From Argentina anserina (taxonomy: Eukaryota; Streptophyta; Magnoliopsida; Rosales; Rosaceae), in NCBI RefSeq assembly GCF_933775445.1, contig NC_065872.1, forward strand, positions 22,630,001-22,694,000: a stretch of DNA of 64,000 nucleotides, given 5' to 3'. The first letter of the stretch is position 1; each line of letters opens with the position of its first letter. The notes beneath the pieces were generated by a model. That model did no database searches and was not told where the DNA came from. It saw only the letters and a list, made by a program, of their open reading frames with translations. Positions 24,661 through 36,084 of the stretch are shown piece by piece. Made by a program: the position numbers and the translations under genes.

Positions 24661-25645
24661 GGGTTATGGAAATGGAGCAGAGAGTTCTCAGATCCCTGAT
24701 GTTCCGATATTTGAAGTCTCTGTCAAGGGTTCTGACAGTGGATCTTTTGGGGGCGCCAAATTCAACAGATCCAATTTACGTAAGTGGAAGCGCATTATGG
24801 CCGCTCATCTTCGCGGTATGCACAAGATAGGGGATGTCACCGGAGTCACTAAGGCTCCTAGTCATGATGATACTATTGCCTACAATAAATGGGACGATAA
24901 CAATGGTCTTGTCATGTCTGTCTTGTGGAAAGCTATGAATGACGAGATAGTTTATCTGGTGGAGGCATGTGCCACTACGCAGGCAATATGGGAGACACTG
25001 GAAAGTTTATGTACTAATGACTATGATTTCATACAGGTTCATGAGTTAATGTGCACCGCTTTGGCAATACAACAGGATGGGCAACCAGTGGCGCACTAAT
25101 TCACCAAACTGAAGAATATTTGGGCTGAAATTGATGGAAAACGTCCTTGTCTGATAAAAAATTAGGAGGATATTGTTTGGTACCAAAATGAGAAGGAGGT
25201 TGAACGAGTTCATCATTTCCTGAAAGGTCTTGACACAAAACATAACAGTGCGAAAGTCGAATTGCTCATAAAGACCGAACCCCCTAGCCTCATCACCACT
25301 TTCACCTATATCCGTAAGGATGAGTTTCAGCAGGAGCATCTTCTTCAGACACCGGCTGTCATTTCCAGCCTTACTGTTCATGCTCGATCTCCCGTACCAC
25401 CCCTTCCGCATGCAACTTCCGCACCACTTCATCAACAAGGACCACCACCAGGCTTCGGGAATCAGCCCTGCCCTCCTTGCTCTTATTGTCATGATACTAA
25501 CCATGCTCGTGTGACCTATTGGAAGTTGTATCCACACCTTAGGCCTAAGAAGCCTAATTATCGTCACAAGGCGAAAGCAGCTATTCAATTAGTTCAGGAA
25601 CCAGATATCTATGGTGTGATTGGACATGATCATGATACAGAATGA
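24661..25645 (+). pseudogene. Copia gag with damaged zinc knuckle (copy 1)
   Basis: The open part 24661-25099 gives gag with FGGAKFNRSNLRKWKRIMAA and NKWDDNNGLVMSVLW, typical of Copia capsid proteins that package the element RNA. A stop at 25097 and another at about 25162 cut it, and it resumes to 25645. The zinc knuckle reads CSYCHDTNHARVTYW: the last Cys is replaced by Tyr, so the CCHC metal site is lost. Copy 2 keeps the Cys (CSYCHDTNHARANC). The leader before it (24080-24540) is unusually GC-rich, and its open frames are not believable proteins. The ATG at 24661 fits the leader length. Confidence 0.75.
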
Positions 25646-25690
25646 GGAGCCCCACCTACAGCCTCCATAGCTGGTTGTGGTCAAATTGGT

Positions 25691-27125
25691 ATGGCTTTCA
25701 ATATTTCTAACTCTGTTAGTTTTAATACATGGATTATTAATTCTGGTGCATCTAATCATATGACTTATGACAAATCTTATTTTACCGTATTGTTCCCTCC
25801 ACCAGTACCCTACGTTACTAATGCTAATGGTGAGGCTTTCCCCGTGTTAGGAAAATGGTCCGTTCTTATTACTCCCACCATAGAGCTTCACAATGTGCTT
25901 TATGTACCTGCTTTGTCTCATCATTTGATATCTGTTTCCTAATTGAACACTGACGCTAAGTGTTCTGTAACCTTTTTTCCTATGTATGTGATATTTCAGG
26001 ATCTTCTCACCGGAGGGTTAATTGGTCGGAGGTATCTGAGGGGCCGGTTGTTTCATCTGGATCTGACATATGCTGGGGAAAAACCAGGGGGACAATCTCG
26101 GACCGCTTTACTCTCCACTTCTGACAAGCTAAGTGAAGTTTGGTTAAGGCATCGTCGCTTAGGGCATCTATCTTTTAGTGTTATGAAAAAATCCATGCCT
26201 ATTTTGTTTCTTAGTGTGGATGAGTCATTTTTACGTTGTGAAGAGTCACCGCTCTACTTATTCCTCTCGTGGGCAAGAGTCACCACTCTACTTATTCATC
26301 TCGTACTTCTACTAAAAGTATTCTTCCTTTTAAATTAATTAATTCAGATATTTAGGGACCCTCCAAAAAGTCTACTGTGTCAGGAATGCTATATTATGTG
26401 TCATTTATGGATGATTGCACACGTCTTTCATGGATTGTTCTTCTTAAAACTAAAGATGAGGTTTTTCCAGTTTTTCGTGTCTTCTATACCTCTGTCCAAA
26501 CACAATATAATGCCACCATTAGAGTACTTCGTTCTGATAATGGGGGGGGGGAATATGTGAATCGTGTCTTTCAGGAGTTCTTTGCCACACACGGAATTAT
26601 TCATCAAACAACGTGTCCCTACACACCTGAGCAAAATGAGGTTTCTGAAAGGAAAAATCGTCATTTACTTGATATGGCTCGGTATATTCTTTTTAGTGCC
26701 CATATGCCTAAATACCTTTGGGGTGATGCTGTCATCACTTCCGCCCAGCTCATTAATCGTCTTCTCTCTCTTGTCATTCAGGGAAAAGTTCCCTATGAGG
26801 TGCTTGCATCTCATGTCTCATTACCCTCTTTTCATAATCTTCCTACCCGTGTTTTCGGTTGTGTTGCTTTTGTTCATCTTCCAAAACATCAGCGGTCTAA
26901 GTTGGATGCCCGAGCAGTTAAATGTGTGTTTGTTGGATACTACGGCCATCAGAAAGGGTACCGGTACTATCATCCACCTACCCGTAAATACTATGTCATT
27001 ATGGATGTTACCTTTTTTGAGGACATGAGCTATTTTTTTCCTCTTCTGATACTGCTCTTCAGGGGGAGAATTCATATTTCGAAGAGCTGTATCATGGAGA
27101 TGGGGAGACAAGTGAGCCAGTAGAT
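25691..27125 (+). pseudogene. Copia protease and integrase remnant (copy 1)
   Basis: A protease-like start is visible (WIINSGASNHMT at about 25735, where DSGAS is expected; Asp replaced by Asn). Integrase follows: HRRLGHLSFSVMKKS, FMDDCTRLSWIVLLK (first Asp at about 26410), SDNGGGEYVNRVFQEFF (second Asp) and PEQNEVSERKNRHLL (Glu). The zinc-binding part is damaged by stops near 25940 and 26337. A run of nine G lies in the second Asp region. From about 27130 an acidic linker (DDSGVANPENQVPEDDN) leads into the break at 27318. No function is expected. Confidence 0.8.
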
Positions 27126-27318
27126 ATGGTGACAGGTTCCGTTGAGATTACAAATTAATGTGTCAGCTACACAGCCAGCACCGGATGATTCTGGTGTAGC
27201 CAATCCGGAGAATCAGGTACCAGAAGATGATAACACAACTGCCTCTCATGTCTCCCGTACTGTTGTTCATACACCTGACCAATGCTTTCCTGGTACAGAA
27301 GATCACTCATCTGAGGTT

Positions 27319-27385
27319 CAGGAAGTCGACTTAGGATTTCACCCAACACACCCTCTGGGAGATCACCAATGTTGGTATTATGCAT
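27319..27385 (-). pseudogene. F-box start, first ~22 codons, separated from its gene
   Basis: The minus strand from an ATG at 27385 reads MHNTNIGDLPEGVLGEILSR followed by LPE, the start of an F-box (the helix that binds SKP1). It stops at the Copia junction at 27318. The orientation and type agree with the F-box associated domain at 20838-22900, so both are probably parts of one gene pulled apart by the Copia piece and neighbouring DNA. About 100 residues expected in between were not found. Confidence 0.65.
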
Positions 27386-27663
27386 CAGGTTTATTCTTTT
27401 CAAGGGATGAATCTGATTAGAGGCACCGCTACAACTGAGGATGGAGACCTACTGCATACGCAAATCATAGTGGTCGGCAAAACAAAGACTGCAGAAAGAT
27501 TATTTTGAGTTAACTCCTACAATTCAGCTTTACTTGGCTTGAAAAGCAATCAACCTAATTAAATCAGCAAAAAGAAGAGTATTGGAACCATTTCCCTTTT
27601 ATACATGCATATATAGTTAGTTAGAAAACAAATCCAAACTAGGAAACAAAATCAAAACTAATA

Positions 27664-27925
27664 GACCTAGGAAACCAGTAAAGTTCACTCGTAATATCGT
27701 ATTGACTACACACACAATCAAGTGAATCAACTACAAAATTTCTCTGAAGTGTATATATATACATATATATCTTCTTTTTTTGGCCTATTCCAACAAATTG
27801 ACCTAGGAAACCAGTAAAGTTCACTCGTAATATCGTATTGACTACACAGACAATCAAGTGAATCAACTACAAAATTTCTCTGGAGTGTATATATATATAC
27901 ATATAGATCTTTTTTTTTGGCCTAT
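27664..27925. repeat. Direct duplication of a ~125-bp block, period 136 bp
   Basis: GACCTAGGAAACCAGTAAAG starts at 27664 and again at 27800; each copy continues through GTAATATCGTATTGACTACACA and TATATATACATATA to TTTTTGGCCTAT. Differences are few, so it is a fairly recent duplication. It lies upstream of the F-box start. No coding. Confidence 0.85.
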
Positions 27926-27926
27926 A

Positions 27927-28545
27927 GGAGGGATAGCAAAAAACCATTAGTTTTACATTTTAATGACCTTCAATGGCTGAGATTAAGTCAACAAGTCTAA
28001 TACTTTATATGAAACCTGAACCGTTCAACAAATCAAACTTTTGAATATCTTAAGCATTACCAAATTATATATACAAGATTTTCACATAAGGAGGTCATTA
28101 TCTTAGCTTAAAGTACGGATTTTCATTTTTGACTAACTTTTCGATCGAGTTTTCACATCTCCACAAAAGTTCAGCCGATTTCATGATCGTTAAGGTATCG
28201 AACTAATCAAAACCAATGGACGTATTGAATTTGCCGAACCTAAACCATTCATATTTTGAGTAGAAAATCGAAGTTATGTGTACCTTAACGGTTATGGAAT
28301 CAGCTGAAATTTTGTGGAGATGATCTATACGTTATTACTTAGATATTTGACGGTGGATAAATGAAAACTCGATCGAAAAGTTTGTTAAAAATGAAAATTC
28401 GTACCTTAAGCTAAGATAAGAACCTCGTTATGTGAAAAGCCTTATATATCAACGAACTAATCGGTAGAGACGTGATTCTATGATCAAAAGGTTGGTTAGA
28501 TTAACGATCCCTCAGATAGCCCAAAAAAGGTATCCCTAAGTGGAA
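27927..28545. mobile_element. Long imperfect inverted repeat, probable MITE
   Basis: The left arm around 28085-28200 (GAGGTCATTATCTTAGCTTAA, TTTTCGATCGAGTTTTCA, ATCTCCACAAAA) is matched in inverse order by 28281-28440 (ATTTTGTGGAGATGAT, ACTCGATCGAAAAGTT, CTTAAGCTAAGATAAGAACC). Outer ends share GGGATA followed by an A- or T-run (about 27931 and 28533). No coding, no clear target duplication. A transcript would form a large hairpin. Confidence 0.6.
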
Positions 28546-30180
28546 GGCCCCTAGTGGCTCACTTATATGTATATGTATACTAATTAACTAAATGCAGTTT
28601 AAATAGAAAAAAGTCCCCAGAAAATTCAAGCACGTGTATAATAATCAACTTGGAGAAGAATGAGTTTAGATCTTCAATTATAACCAACTAGTTTGATGGA
28701 CTACCTAATTATCATATATGGGACAGGCAGAATGACTTTTGTATTGTAATAAAAATAAGAAATGATCATTACATTTAGCCCCATCACCCTTGGTTACTGA
28801 TAGTGTTGAGCGGAGAAAAGGAGTTTACCTTACAAAAAGCAGAAAACCTCAGATCAGGTTACCACACTGTTTATGAATCCTTCATATATATAATCAAGAG
28901 GCTTTATTGGGAGATCTAGCCTTACTAAAGACCTAGTTGTTGATTCCTGTTATGGATTTGCAATCACCAACTGCACCAGCAATCTGAAAAAATAAGATGA
29001 CTAAATTTAAAACAAACTTGAGATAAAAATTCTAGTGTAAAGACAAATGGTTTCTCAACAAATAGAGCTTCAAATCATAATTTATCAGACAAAGCTTTAA
29101 TCTGAGACATATAAATAAGTAGTGTAGAAAGTAGAAACAGACACCAAATGCATCGGCAGATATAAAACCAAAGACTGTCTAACTCAACTTAACTAGAAGT
29201 TTGAGTTTCTCTAGTCTCTCAAGTAATATCATGAAAATCCGCTTCAATTAAACCACTTTCCAAGCACACAATGATTTAGATTGAAGTTTCCCCAGGTATC
29301 ATTAAATATATAGAGGTGGATAATGAGCCCAAAAGAAGTGATTAAAACAAACAAGTCGCCAATAACGCTAAAATTAAAACAACCAATGAAAATTCTTCCG
29401 AAATGTGAATAAATTTTATACAGAAATAAGAGCTTGTTTAATTATAAAAATCTTCAGAATGTATGAGAGGAAGACAGCACGCAATACATATACAAATGAT
29501 AGACTAGCTAGACTGTCTGGAGTTGGTTTATAAGACAATATATCTTCAACAGCTTTTCAATACATGAAAACGTTTTCTCAATTTTTGAAATAAAAGACAT
29601 ACATTGATCCAGTTCAAATCAGGCCATTCCCTACCACTGCATCAATGAAAAGATGATCAACAACGTAGGAGAGCATGTGCGCCACTATATATGCATCAGG
29701 TTCAAAAGTAAAGCCCGTGTTATGAAGGTTGAAAATCCTCCTTCCCCAGGAAACACATAATCATGAAATCAAGGGACAGACAGAAGACTTGCTCACTAGC
29801 TGGGAATCAATTGAAAACTAGCAGGCTCAAAACCCCTGGGATTGTGTTACAGATAGCAGTGGCAGAAGGATTTTACCTAACCATGCTGCAACCGCAGATT
29901 ATGTGTGCCCAAACAATCTGACAGCCCTCATAAATAATTGATGTGCAAGAGATGATATCGAATCACCAGCTGCAACAAGAAATCAAGTAATGAACCGACA
30001 AGTCTGATGAGTATTGATAATTACACTAGATAGCACTTGACAAAATCTCAGCAGAAACTTACAATTACATATCAGATACAACGGGAGTGAAATGGACCAA
30101 CGGAGTGCATCATTGAGCCTGACCCCACACATAAATAACAGAAAAGTGAAACCTTATACTTGGAGAGCTAGCCATTGGTG
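28546..30180. other. Non-coding stretch, nothing recognised
   Basis: No domain, RNA gene or repeat could be named. CACCAACTGCACCAGCAATC-like phrases recur (about 28970, 29970, 35420), suggesting an old repeat interrupted by the Copia element. Confidence 0.4.
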
Positions 30181-30185
30181 TGTCA

Positions 30186-30315
30186 TGTTAGTGTGAAAAA
30201 CTGATTCACGGAGGAAATTAAGGAATGATTTGTTGATTAAAGTGTACGTTTATTAGATTATATATAGGACATTAGTGTGTATAGAAAAATTAAGTGTGTG
30301 ATATACTATCTGGTT
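30186..30315 (+). repeat. 5' LTR of Copia copy 2 (130 bp)
   Basis: Starts TGTTAGTGTG and carries a TATA-like TTATATATAGG (about 30258). LTRs of a full Copia element are usually several hundred bases; this length is nearer the TRIM range. Confidence 0.85.
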
Positions 30316-30328
30316 TGGTATCAGAGCC
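30316..30328 (+). promoter_or_regulatory. Primer-binding site, initiator-Met tRNA type
   Basis: TGGTATCAGAGCC directly follows the 5' LTR. Confidence 0.9.
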
Positions 30329-33300
30329 GTGCTCTGTTTTTTTGGGTTTTATATTTTGTTGTTCTTCGCAGTTTTTTGGTGCGAGCTCGGCAGCCGAGCT
30401 CGCTGTCATCTCTCTCGGAGCACAGCCCTTCACCTTCGCCCTCCTTGTTTCCACAGGCGGCGAAATCCGGGTCTTCTGATAGTCTTCCGACGGTCATCTT
30501 CTGGCAGTCTTCTTCCACAGGTGCGGGGCCTCTCTGACGGTCTTCTTCCACCATGCAGGGACTCTCTGACGGTCTCAGTCTCAGCGACTCCACAACGAGC
30601 TCCTCTCCGATCCCGATGCGTTGCTCCTCGAGGGACTGCATCGCCGTCCTTGTTCTGCCGCCGGTTGAGAGGGACTGCTTCGCCAGTGACATCTTGCTCT
30701 CCACCGCTGCCCTTTAGCTTCCGCCGCTATCACCGCTACCGCTTCATCGAGCTCTCCACCGTGCCGGTGGAATCGCCACTGCCAAGCTCCGAATTTCAAG
30801 TCACCGAACTCCAAATCCGACCCGACACGGCCCGGATTCGATCCGGCCGGCCCGGCTCACATTCGAGCTGCCCGACCCGGCCCAAATTCGACATATATCC
30901 GTAAGGATGACTCTCACCAGGAGAGTCTTCATCAGACACAAGTTGAAGTTTTCAGCCTTACTGTTCGTGCTAGATCTCCAACACCACCCCTTCAACAGGC
31001 CACTTCAGCTCCACTTCATCAGCAATCACCACCACCAGGCTTCAGGAATCAGCCCCGCTCTCCTTGCTCTTATTGTCATGATACTAACCATGCTCGTGCG
31101 AACTGTTGGAAGCTGTATCCACACCTTTGGCCTAAGAGGCCTAATTATCGTCCCAAGGCGAAAGCAGCTACTCAATTCGTCCAAGAACCCGATATCTATG
31201 GTGTGGTTGGCCATGATCATCATACCGCAAGAGGAGCAATACCTACCGCCTCCATAGCTTGTCGTGCCAAAATTGGTATGACTTTAAATATTTCTAACTT
31301 TGTTGGTTTTGATACATGGATTATTGATTCTGGTGCGTCTGATCATATGACTTAAGACAAATCTTATTTGTCCGTATTGTCTCCTCCACCCATACCCTAT
31401 GTTACTAATGCTAATGGTGAGGCCTTCCCCGTATTAGAGAAAGGGTCAGTTCGTATTACTCCCACAATAGAGCTTCACAATGTGCTATATGTACCTGCTT
31501 TATCTCATCATTTGATATATGTCCCCAAATTAAACACTGATGCTAAGTGCTCTGGGAAAGTTTTTCGTATGTATGCGATATTTCAGGATCTTCTCACCGG
31601 GGAGTTAATTGGTCGGGGATATCTGAGGGGCTGGTTGTTTCATCTGGATCAGACATATGCGGGGAAGAAACTAAGGGCACAATCTCGAACCGTTTTAATC
31701 TCCACTTCTGACAAGCTAAGTGAAGTTTGGTTATGGAATCGTCGCTTAGGGCATCCATCTTTTAGTGTTATGAAAAAATCTATGCCTACTTTGTTTATTA
31801 GTGTGGATGAGTCACTTTTATGTTGTGAGACATGTGTTTTGGGCAAGAGTCATCGATCTACTTATTTCCCTCGTACTTCTAATAAACGTATTCTTCCTTT
31901 CAAATTATTCATTCTGATGTTAAGGGACCCTCCAAAGAGTCTACTATGTCAGGGATGCGGTATTATGTGTCATTTATTGATGATTGCACCCGTCTTTCAT
32001 GGATTGTTCTCCTCAAAATTAAAGATGAGGTTTTTCCCGTTTTTCAAGCCTTCTATACCATTGTCCAAACACAATATAATGCCACAATTAGAGTTCTTCA
32101 TTTTGATAATGGGGGGGGGGATATGTGAATCGTCTTTCAGGAGTTCTTTAACACACATGGAATTGTTCATCAAACAACGTGTCCTTATAAACCTGAGCAG
32201 AATGGAGTTTCTAAAAGGAAAAATCGGCATTTACTTGATATGGCTCGGTGTATTCTTTTTAGTGCCCATATGCCTAAATACCTTTGAGGTGATGCTGTCA
32301 TAACTTCCGCTCACCTCATTAATCGTCTTCCTTCTCGTGTCTTTCAGGAAAAAGTTTCATATGAGGTGCTTGCATCTCATGTCTCCTTACCCTCTTTTCA
32401 TAATCTTCCTACCTGTGTTTTCGGTTGTGTTGCTTTTGTCCATCTTTCAAAACACCAAAGGTCTAAGTTGGATGTCCGGGCCGTTAAATGTGTGTTTGTT
32501 GGATATGGAGGACATCAGAAAGGGTACCGGTGCTATCATCCGCCTACTAGGAAGTACTATGTCACTATGGATGTTACTTTGTTTGAGGACATGAGTTATT
32601 TTCCCTCTTCAGATACTGCTCTTCAGGGGGAGAATTCATATATCAAGAGCTGTATCATGGAGAGGGGGAGACAAGTAAGCCAGTAGATATGGTGACAGGT
32701 TTCGTTGAGATTACAAATGTGTCAGCTACACAGGCAGCACCAGATGATTCTGGTGTAGTCACTCCGGAGAATCAGGTACCAGAAGATGATAACCCAACTG
32801 CCCCTCATGTCTCCCGTATTGTTGTTCACACACCTGACCAATGCTTTCTTGGTACGGAAGATCACTCATCTGAGGTTAGTCATTCTATTGGGGCTAATAC
32901 GACTGAGACTAATAGTAGACAATATATTTTGCCAAATAGGTCTATTCGGGGTCAGCCAACAAAAAAATATGAACCTACCCTTTAAGCTAAAGTTAAGTAT
33001 CCTGTGGCAAATTATATATCTACCAAAAGATTATCTAAGTCATATGAATCATTTATGAATCAAATATCTACTGTATCAGTACTTAATAAAGTGCAGATGC
33101 ATTGGGAGATCCAAAATGGAGAAAAGCAATGGAGGAAGAGATGGAAGCATTACAAATGGGTGAGTGAGCTGGTATCTCCACCACATGGTAAGAAGACTGT
33201 GGGATGTCGTTGGGTGTTTACAGTGAAGAATAATCCAAATGGGTTAGTGAGCTGGTATAAAGCACGTCTAGTAGCAAAAGGGTTCACCCAAATATATGAC

Positions 33301-33998
33301 ATAGACTATGATGAGACATGTGCACCTGTTGCAAAGATAAACACTATTCGGGTGTTGCTCTCTTCTGCTACTAACTTAAAACTAGTCACTTAGACAGTTT
33401 GATGTTAAGAATGCATTCCTTCGTAGAGAACTTACAGAAGAAGTGTACATGGATCTTCCGCCTGGATATGCGGCCGCTTCTCCAAGTAACTTTGTATGTA
33501 GATTTAGAAAGTCTTTGTATGGTTTTAAACAGTCACCTCGTGCTTAGTTTGGAAGATTTTCACAATTCATGAGGAAAATTGGCTACAGACAGAGTAATTC
33601 AGACCACATATTATTTCTTAGACATCAACAAGGGAAGGTAACAACCCTAATTATATATGTTGATGATATGGTAGTTATTGGGAATGATACTGTTGAGGTG
33701 TATAGATTCCCGAAACAACTAGCCACAGAGTTTGAGATGAAGGACCAAGGTACACTCAAGTACTTCTTGGGCATTGAGGTAGCTTGGGAAAGTGATGGTA
33801 TCTATTTGTGTCAGAGGAAGTACATCCTTAATCTACTAACAGAGACCGGTATGCTGGATTGCACTCCCATTATTGAGCAGAACCATCAGTTAGCAGAATA
33901 TCCAGATCAAGTGCCTACTGAAAAACCTCGTTATCAGAGGCTAGTTGGACGCCTGATTTATTACTACATACCAGACCAGATGTTGCGTATGTAGTAAG

Positions 33999-34616
33999 CT
34001 AAGTAGCACGGACACGGACACGGACACGGACACGAGTGTCTGTATTGGACACGATTCGATACGTGGACATGACATATAGAAATTTTTTTTAGACACGGAC
34101 ACGTGGTGGACACGTTAATTAAATATTATTTTAAATATATATATATTTATTTTAAAAAATAATTTATAAATTTGAAAGTATTTAGAATTTTAGATGTATA
34201 TATATGTCAAAGTGTGTATTAAAATGATGAAAACATAACTTGTTAGAATGACTAAGGACTTGATAAGTACCTTGGATAACCAAGGTTCGAATCCCACCAC
34301 AAGCATTTTTATTTTTATTACGAGTTTCTCTCCTTATATATATTAAAGTGTGTATAAATATAACAAAAATTGAATCTGTTGGAATGGTTTAGGAGTTGTT
34401 GAGTGCCTTGGATGACCAAGGTTCGAATCTCACCATAAGCACTTTCACTTTTATTATGAGTTGATGCGTGTCTGCGTGTCCGGGCCGTGTCCAAAGTCAG
34501 TTCGCATGTCCGAGCGTGTCCACGCGTGTCCGAGCGTGTCCACGCATGTCCGAACGTGTCCGTGTCTGTGTCGGACACGCAATATGCTGCCTATAGCACG
34601 TGTTCGTGCTTCATAG
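33999..34616. mobile_element. hAT-like MITE inside Copia copy 2
   Basis: Ends CTAAGTAGCACGGACACGG and the inverse CGTGCTTCATAG, related to the MITE at 21316. Flanks GTAGTAAG (33991-33998) and GGAGTAAG (34617-34624) form an 8-bp duplication with one change. The Copia reading frame continues in phase from one flank to the other if the insert and one duplicate are ignored, which fixes the boundaries. Rich in GTGTCCGTGTCC near both ends. Confidence 0.85.
34212..34463 (+). repeat. Two tandem ~136-bp units with tRNA-like B boxes
   Basis: Each unit starts GTGTGTATAAA-like and contains a segment such as CCTTGGATGACCAAGGTTCGAATC. The cores GGTTCGAATCC (34284-34294) and GGTTCGAATCT (34420-34430) match the pol III B box (GGTTCGANTCC). 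The second unit lacks the last ~20 bases. An A-box-like part is weak (GAATGACTAAGGA, GAATGGTTTAGGA). It may be a tRNA-derived SINE piece carried by the MITE. Confidence 0.6.
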
Positions 34617-35239
34617 GGAGTAAGTGTAGTGAGTCAGTTCATGCATAATCCCAATGTGGACCACATGGATGTTGTTTTAAGGATTTTGAGGTACTTGAAG
34701 TCAGCTCCAGAGAGAGGAGTAATGATCTCTAATCACAATAATATCCTTGAGGTTTGTGGCTTCACAGATGCAGACTGGGCTGTAAATATTACAGATCGGA
34801 AATCCACATCAGGGTACTTTACCTTTGTTGGGGGTAATCTTGTTACATGGAAGAGTAAGAAACAAAAAGTGGTAGCTCGATCTAGTGCTGAAGCAGAATA
34901 CAGAGGTATGGCTCAGGGAGTGTGCGAATTGTTATGGTTTAGAAATTTGCTACAAGATTTGGGTATTAAGCCTAAGTGTGCTATGCAGCTGTACTGTGAC
35001 AACAAGGCAGCTATTGATATTTCACAGAATCCTGTGCAACATGATCGTACAAAACATGTGGAGGTTTATCGTCACTTTATAGAGGATAAGCTAGACGCAA
35101 AGATCATTAATTTTGCTTTTGTTCCTACAGAAGAGCAACTTGCCGATATGCTCACAAAAAAGAGCGTCTAAGAAGGCCTTTTATGACTCACTTAGCAAGT
35201 TGGGCATGGTTGATGTGTATGCGCCAACTTGAGGGGGAG

Positions 35240-35386
35240 TGTTCGCGTGAAGGACTCCATGAATCACGGACGTGATTCACGGAGGAAATTAAGGAATGAT
35301 TTGTTGATTAAAATGTACGTTTACTAGATTATATATACGACATTAGTGTGTATAGAAAAATTAAGTGTGTGATATACTATTCGATT
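35240..35386 (+). repeat. 3' LTR of Copia copy 2 (147 bp)
   Basis: Longer than the 5' LTR because of a GAATCACGGACGTGATTCACGG segment, a partly palindromic stretch reduced in the 5' LTR. Confidence 0.85.
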
Positions 35387-35391
35387 TGTCA

Positions 35392-36080
35392 AACACCCCT
35401 GCAACTAAACTTGAGCACCAGCTGCACATATCAAAGTATTAGGCTTTATTGAATAACCGGCTTTCTATACAAGCAAGACTGAACTGTAAGCATTTGAGAG
35501 TGAAGTTTACCTAACAAACCAGCACAATTTGAGAAAAGGCTACCACTGAGGTCGGCAATCCAACTGAACACTGATCGGCGACTGTTTGATTGGCATTAAT
35601 ATTATGGTACATACACAAAATACTAATATGTATCAACTTGGTCGAGAAATGAAATAACTGCATTTCTCATTTCACGGGATCATAACCTGTGTTGGAATTC
35701 TACACCACAACAAATGAACAAGACCAAGCTTTTAACACCCAGAAAGATGATTCACATCAACCCAATAACAAGCAAGAAATAGATCACCGAAAAATGTATC
35801 TTACCATAGAAAAGCAGCAATCTTTGCATAGGCTAAAGGACGAGCCTTTAGTATTACCAGACATCTACTTTTGATTCTGGTGGCCGTCTTATTCATTACA
35901 AACAAACGGATTCAGAAAACCCCGAGTCACGCAAGCGACTATACTTTTGTTTTGAGATTTTAAAACATAGAGATTAGAGAGTAGTTCAGTTTGGGTTCAT
36001 CTATCTGGCTCGTCGGCATGTCGGTCCCAACTTGGCCCGGCCTATATATGATGGGTTTGGACCGGGCCAGGCCGGGCTTT
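35392..36080. other. Non-coding stretch, nothing recognised
   Basis: Continuation of the DNA that flanked the Copia insertion. A GC-rich GGCCCGGCC-type patch lies at about 36025-36080. Confidence 0.35.
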
Positions 36081-36084
36081 TATG

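Larger units (their letters stand above)
24001..27318 (+). mobile_element. Ty1/copia element, truncated at the 3' side (copy 1)
   Basis: A short LTR-like end (about 24001-24072, with TAGATTATATATAGG and GTGTATGATTTTAG) precedes a primer site TGGCATCAGAGCC at 24074, one base off the initiator-Met tRNA type. Then come a GC-rich leader, gag and integrase. Sequence similarity to copy 2 (30186-35386) stops at about 27318, at GAGGTT, where F-box gene sequence begins. Reverse transcriptase, RNase H and the 3' LTR are absent. Confidence 0.82.
30900..35171 (+). pseudogene. Copia pol remnant (copy 2), gag mostly deleted
   Basis: Coding similarity starts near 30895, at the point of copy 1 that encodes TYIRKDE, so the N-terminal gag is gone. 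A good zinc knuckle (CSYCHDTNHARANC) and a protease start (WIIDSGASDHMT, about 31320, followed by a stop) are present. Integrase: HPSFSVMKKS, CETCVLGKSH, FIDDCTRLSWIVLLK, and PEQNGVSKRKNRHL. Reverse transcriptase: GCRWVFTVKNNPNG (about 33200) and YVDDMVVIGND (about 33657). RNase H from 34629: GFTDADWAVNITDRKSTSGY, YCDNKAAIDIS, ADMLTKK. Several stops and a frameshift (for example 31353, 32127, 32286, 33392, 33546) break it. A MITE interrupts it at 33999. Confidence 0.85.
30186..35386 (+). mobile_element. Ty1/copia element with very short LTRs (copy 2)
   Basis: The 5' LTR (30186-30315, 130 bp) and 3' LTR (35240-35386, 147 bp) share GATTCACGGAGGAAATTAAG through GTGTGTGATATACTAT. A 5-bp duplication TGTCA flanks the whole (30181-30185 and 35387-35391). 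The primer site TGGTATCAGAGCC (initiator-Met tRNA) follows at 30316, and the purine tract TTGAGGGGGAG precedes the 3' LTR. It is a close relative of copy 1, but lacks most of gag. A hAT-like MITE sits within it. Confidence 0.9.
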
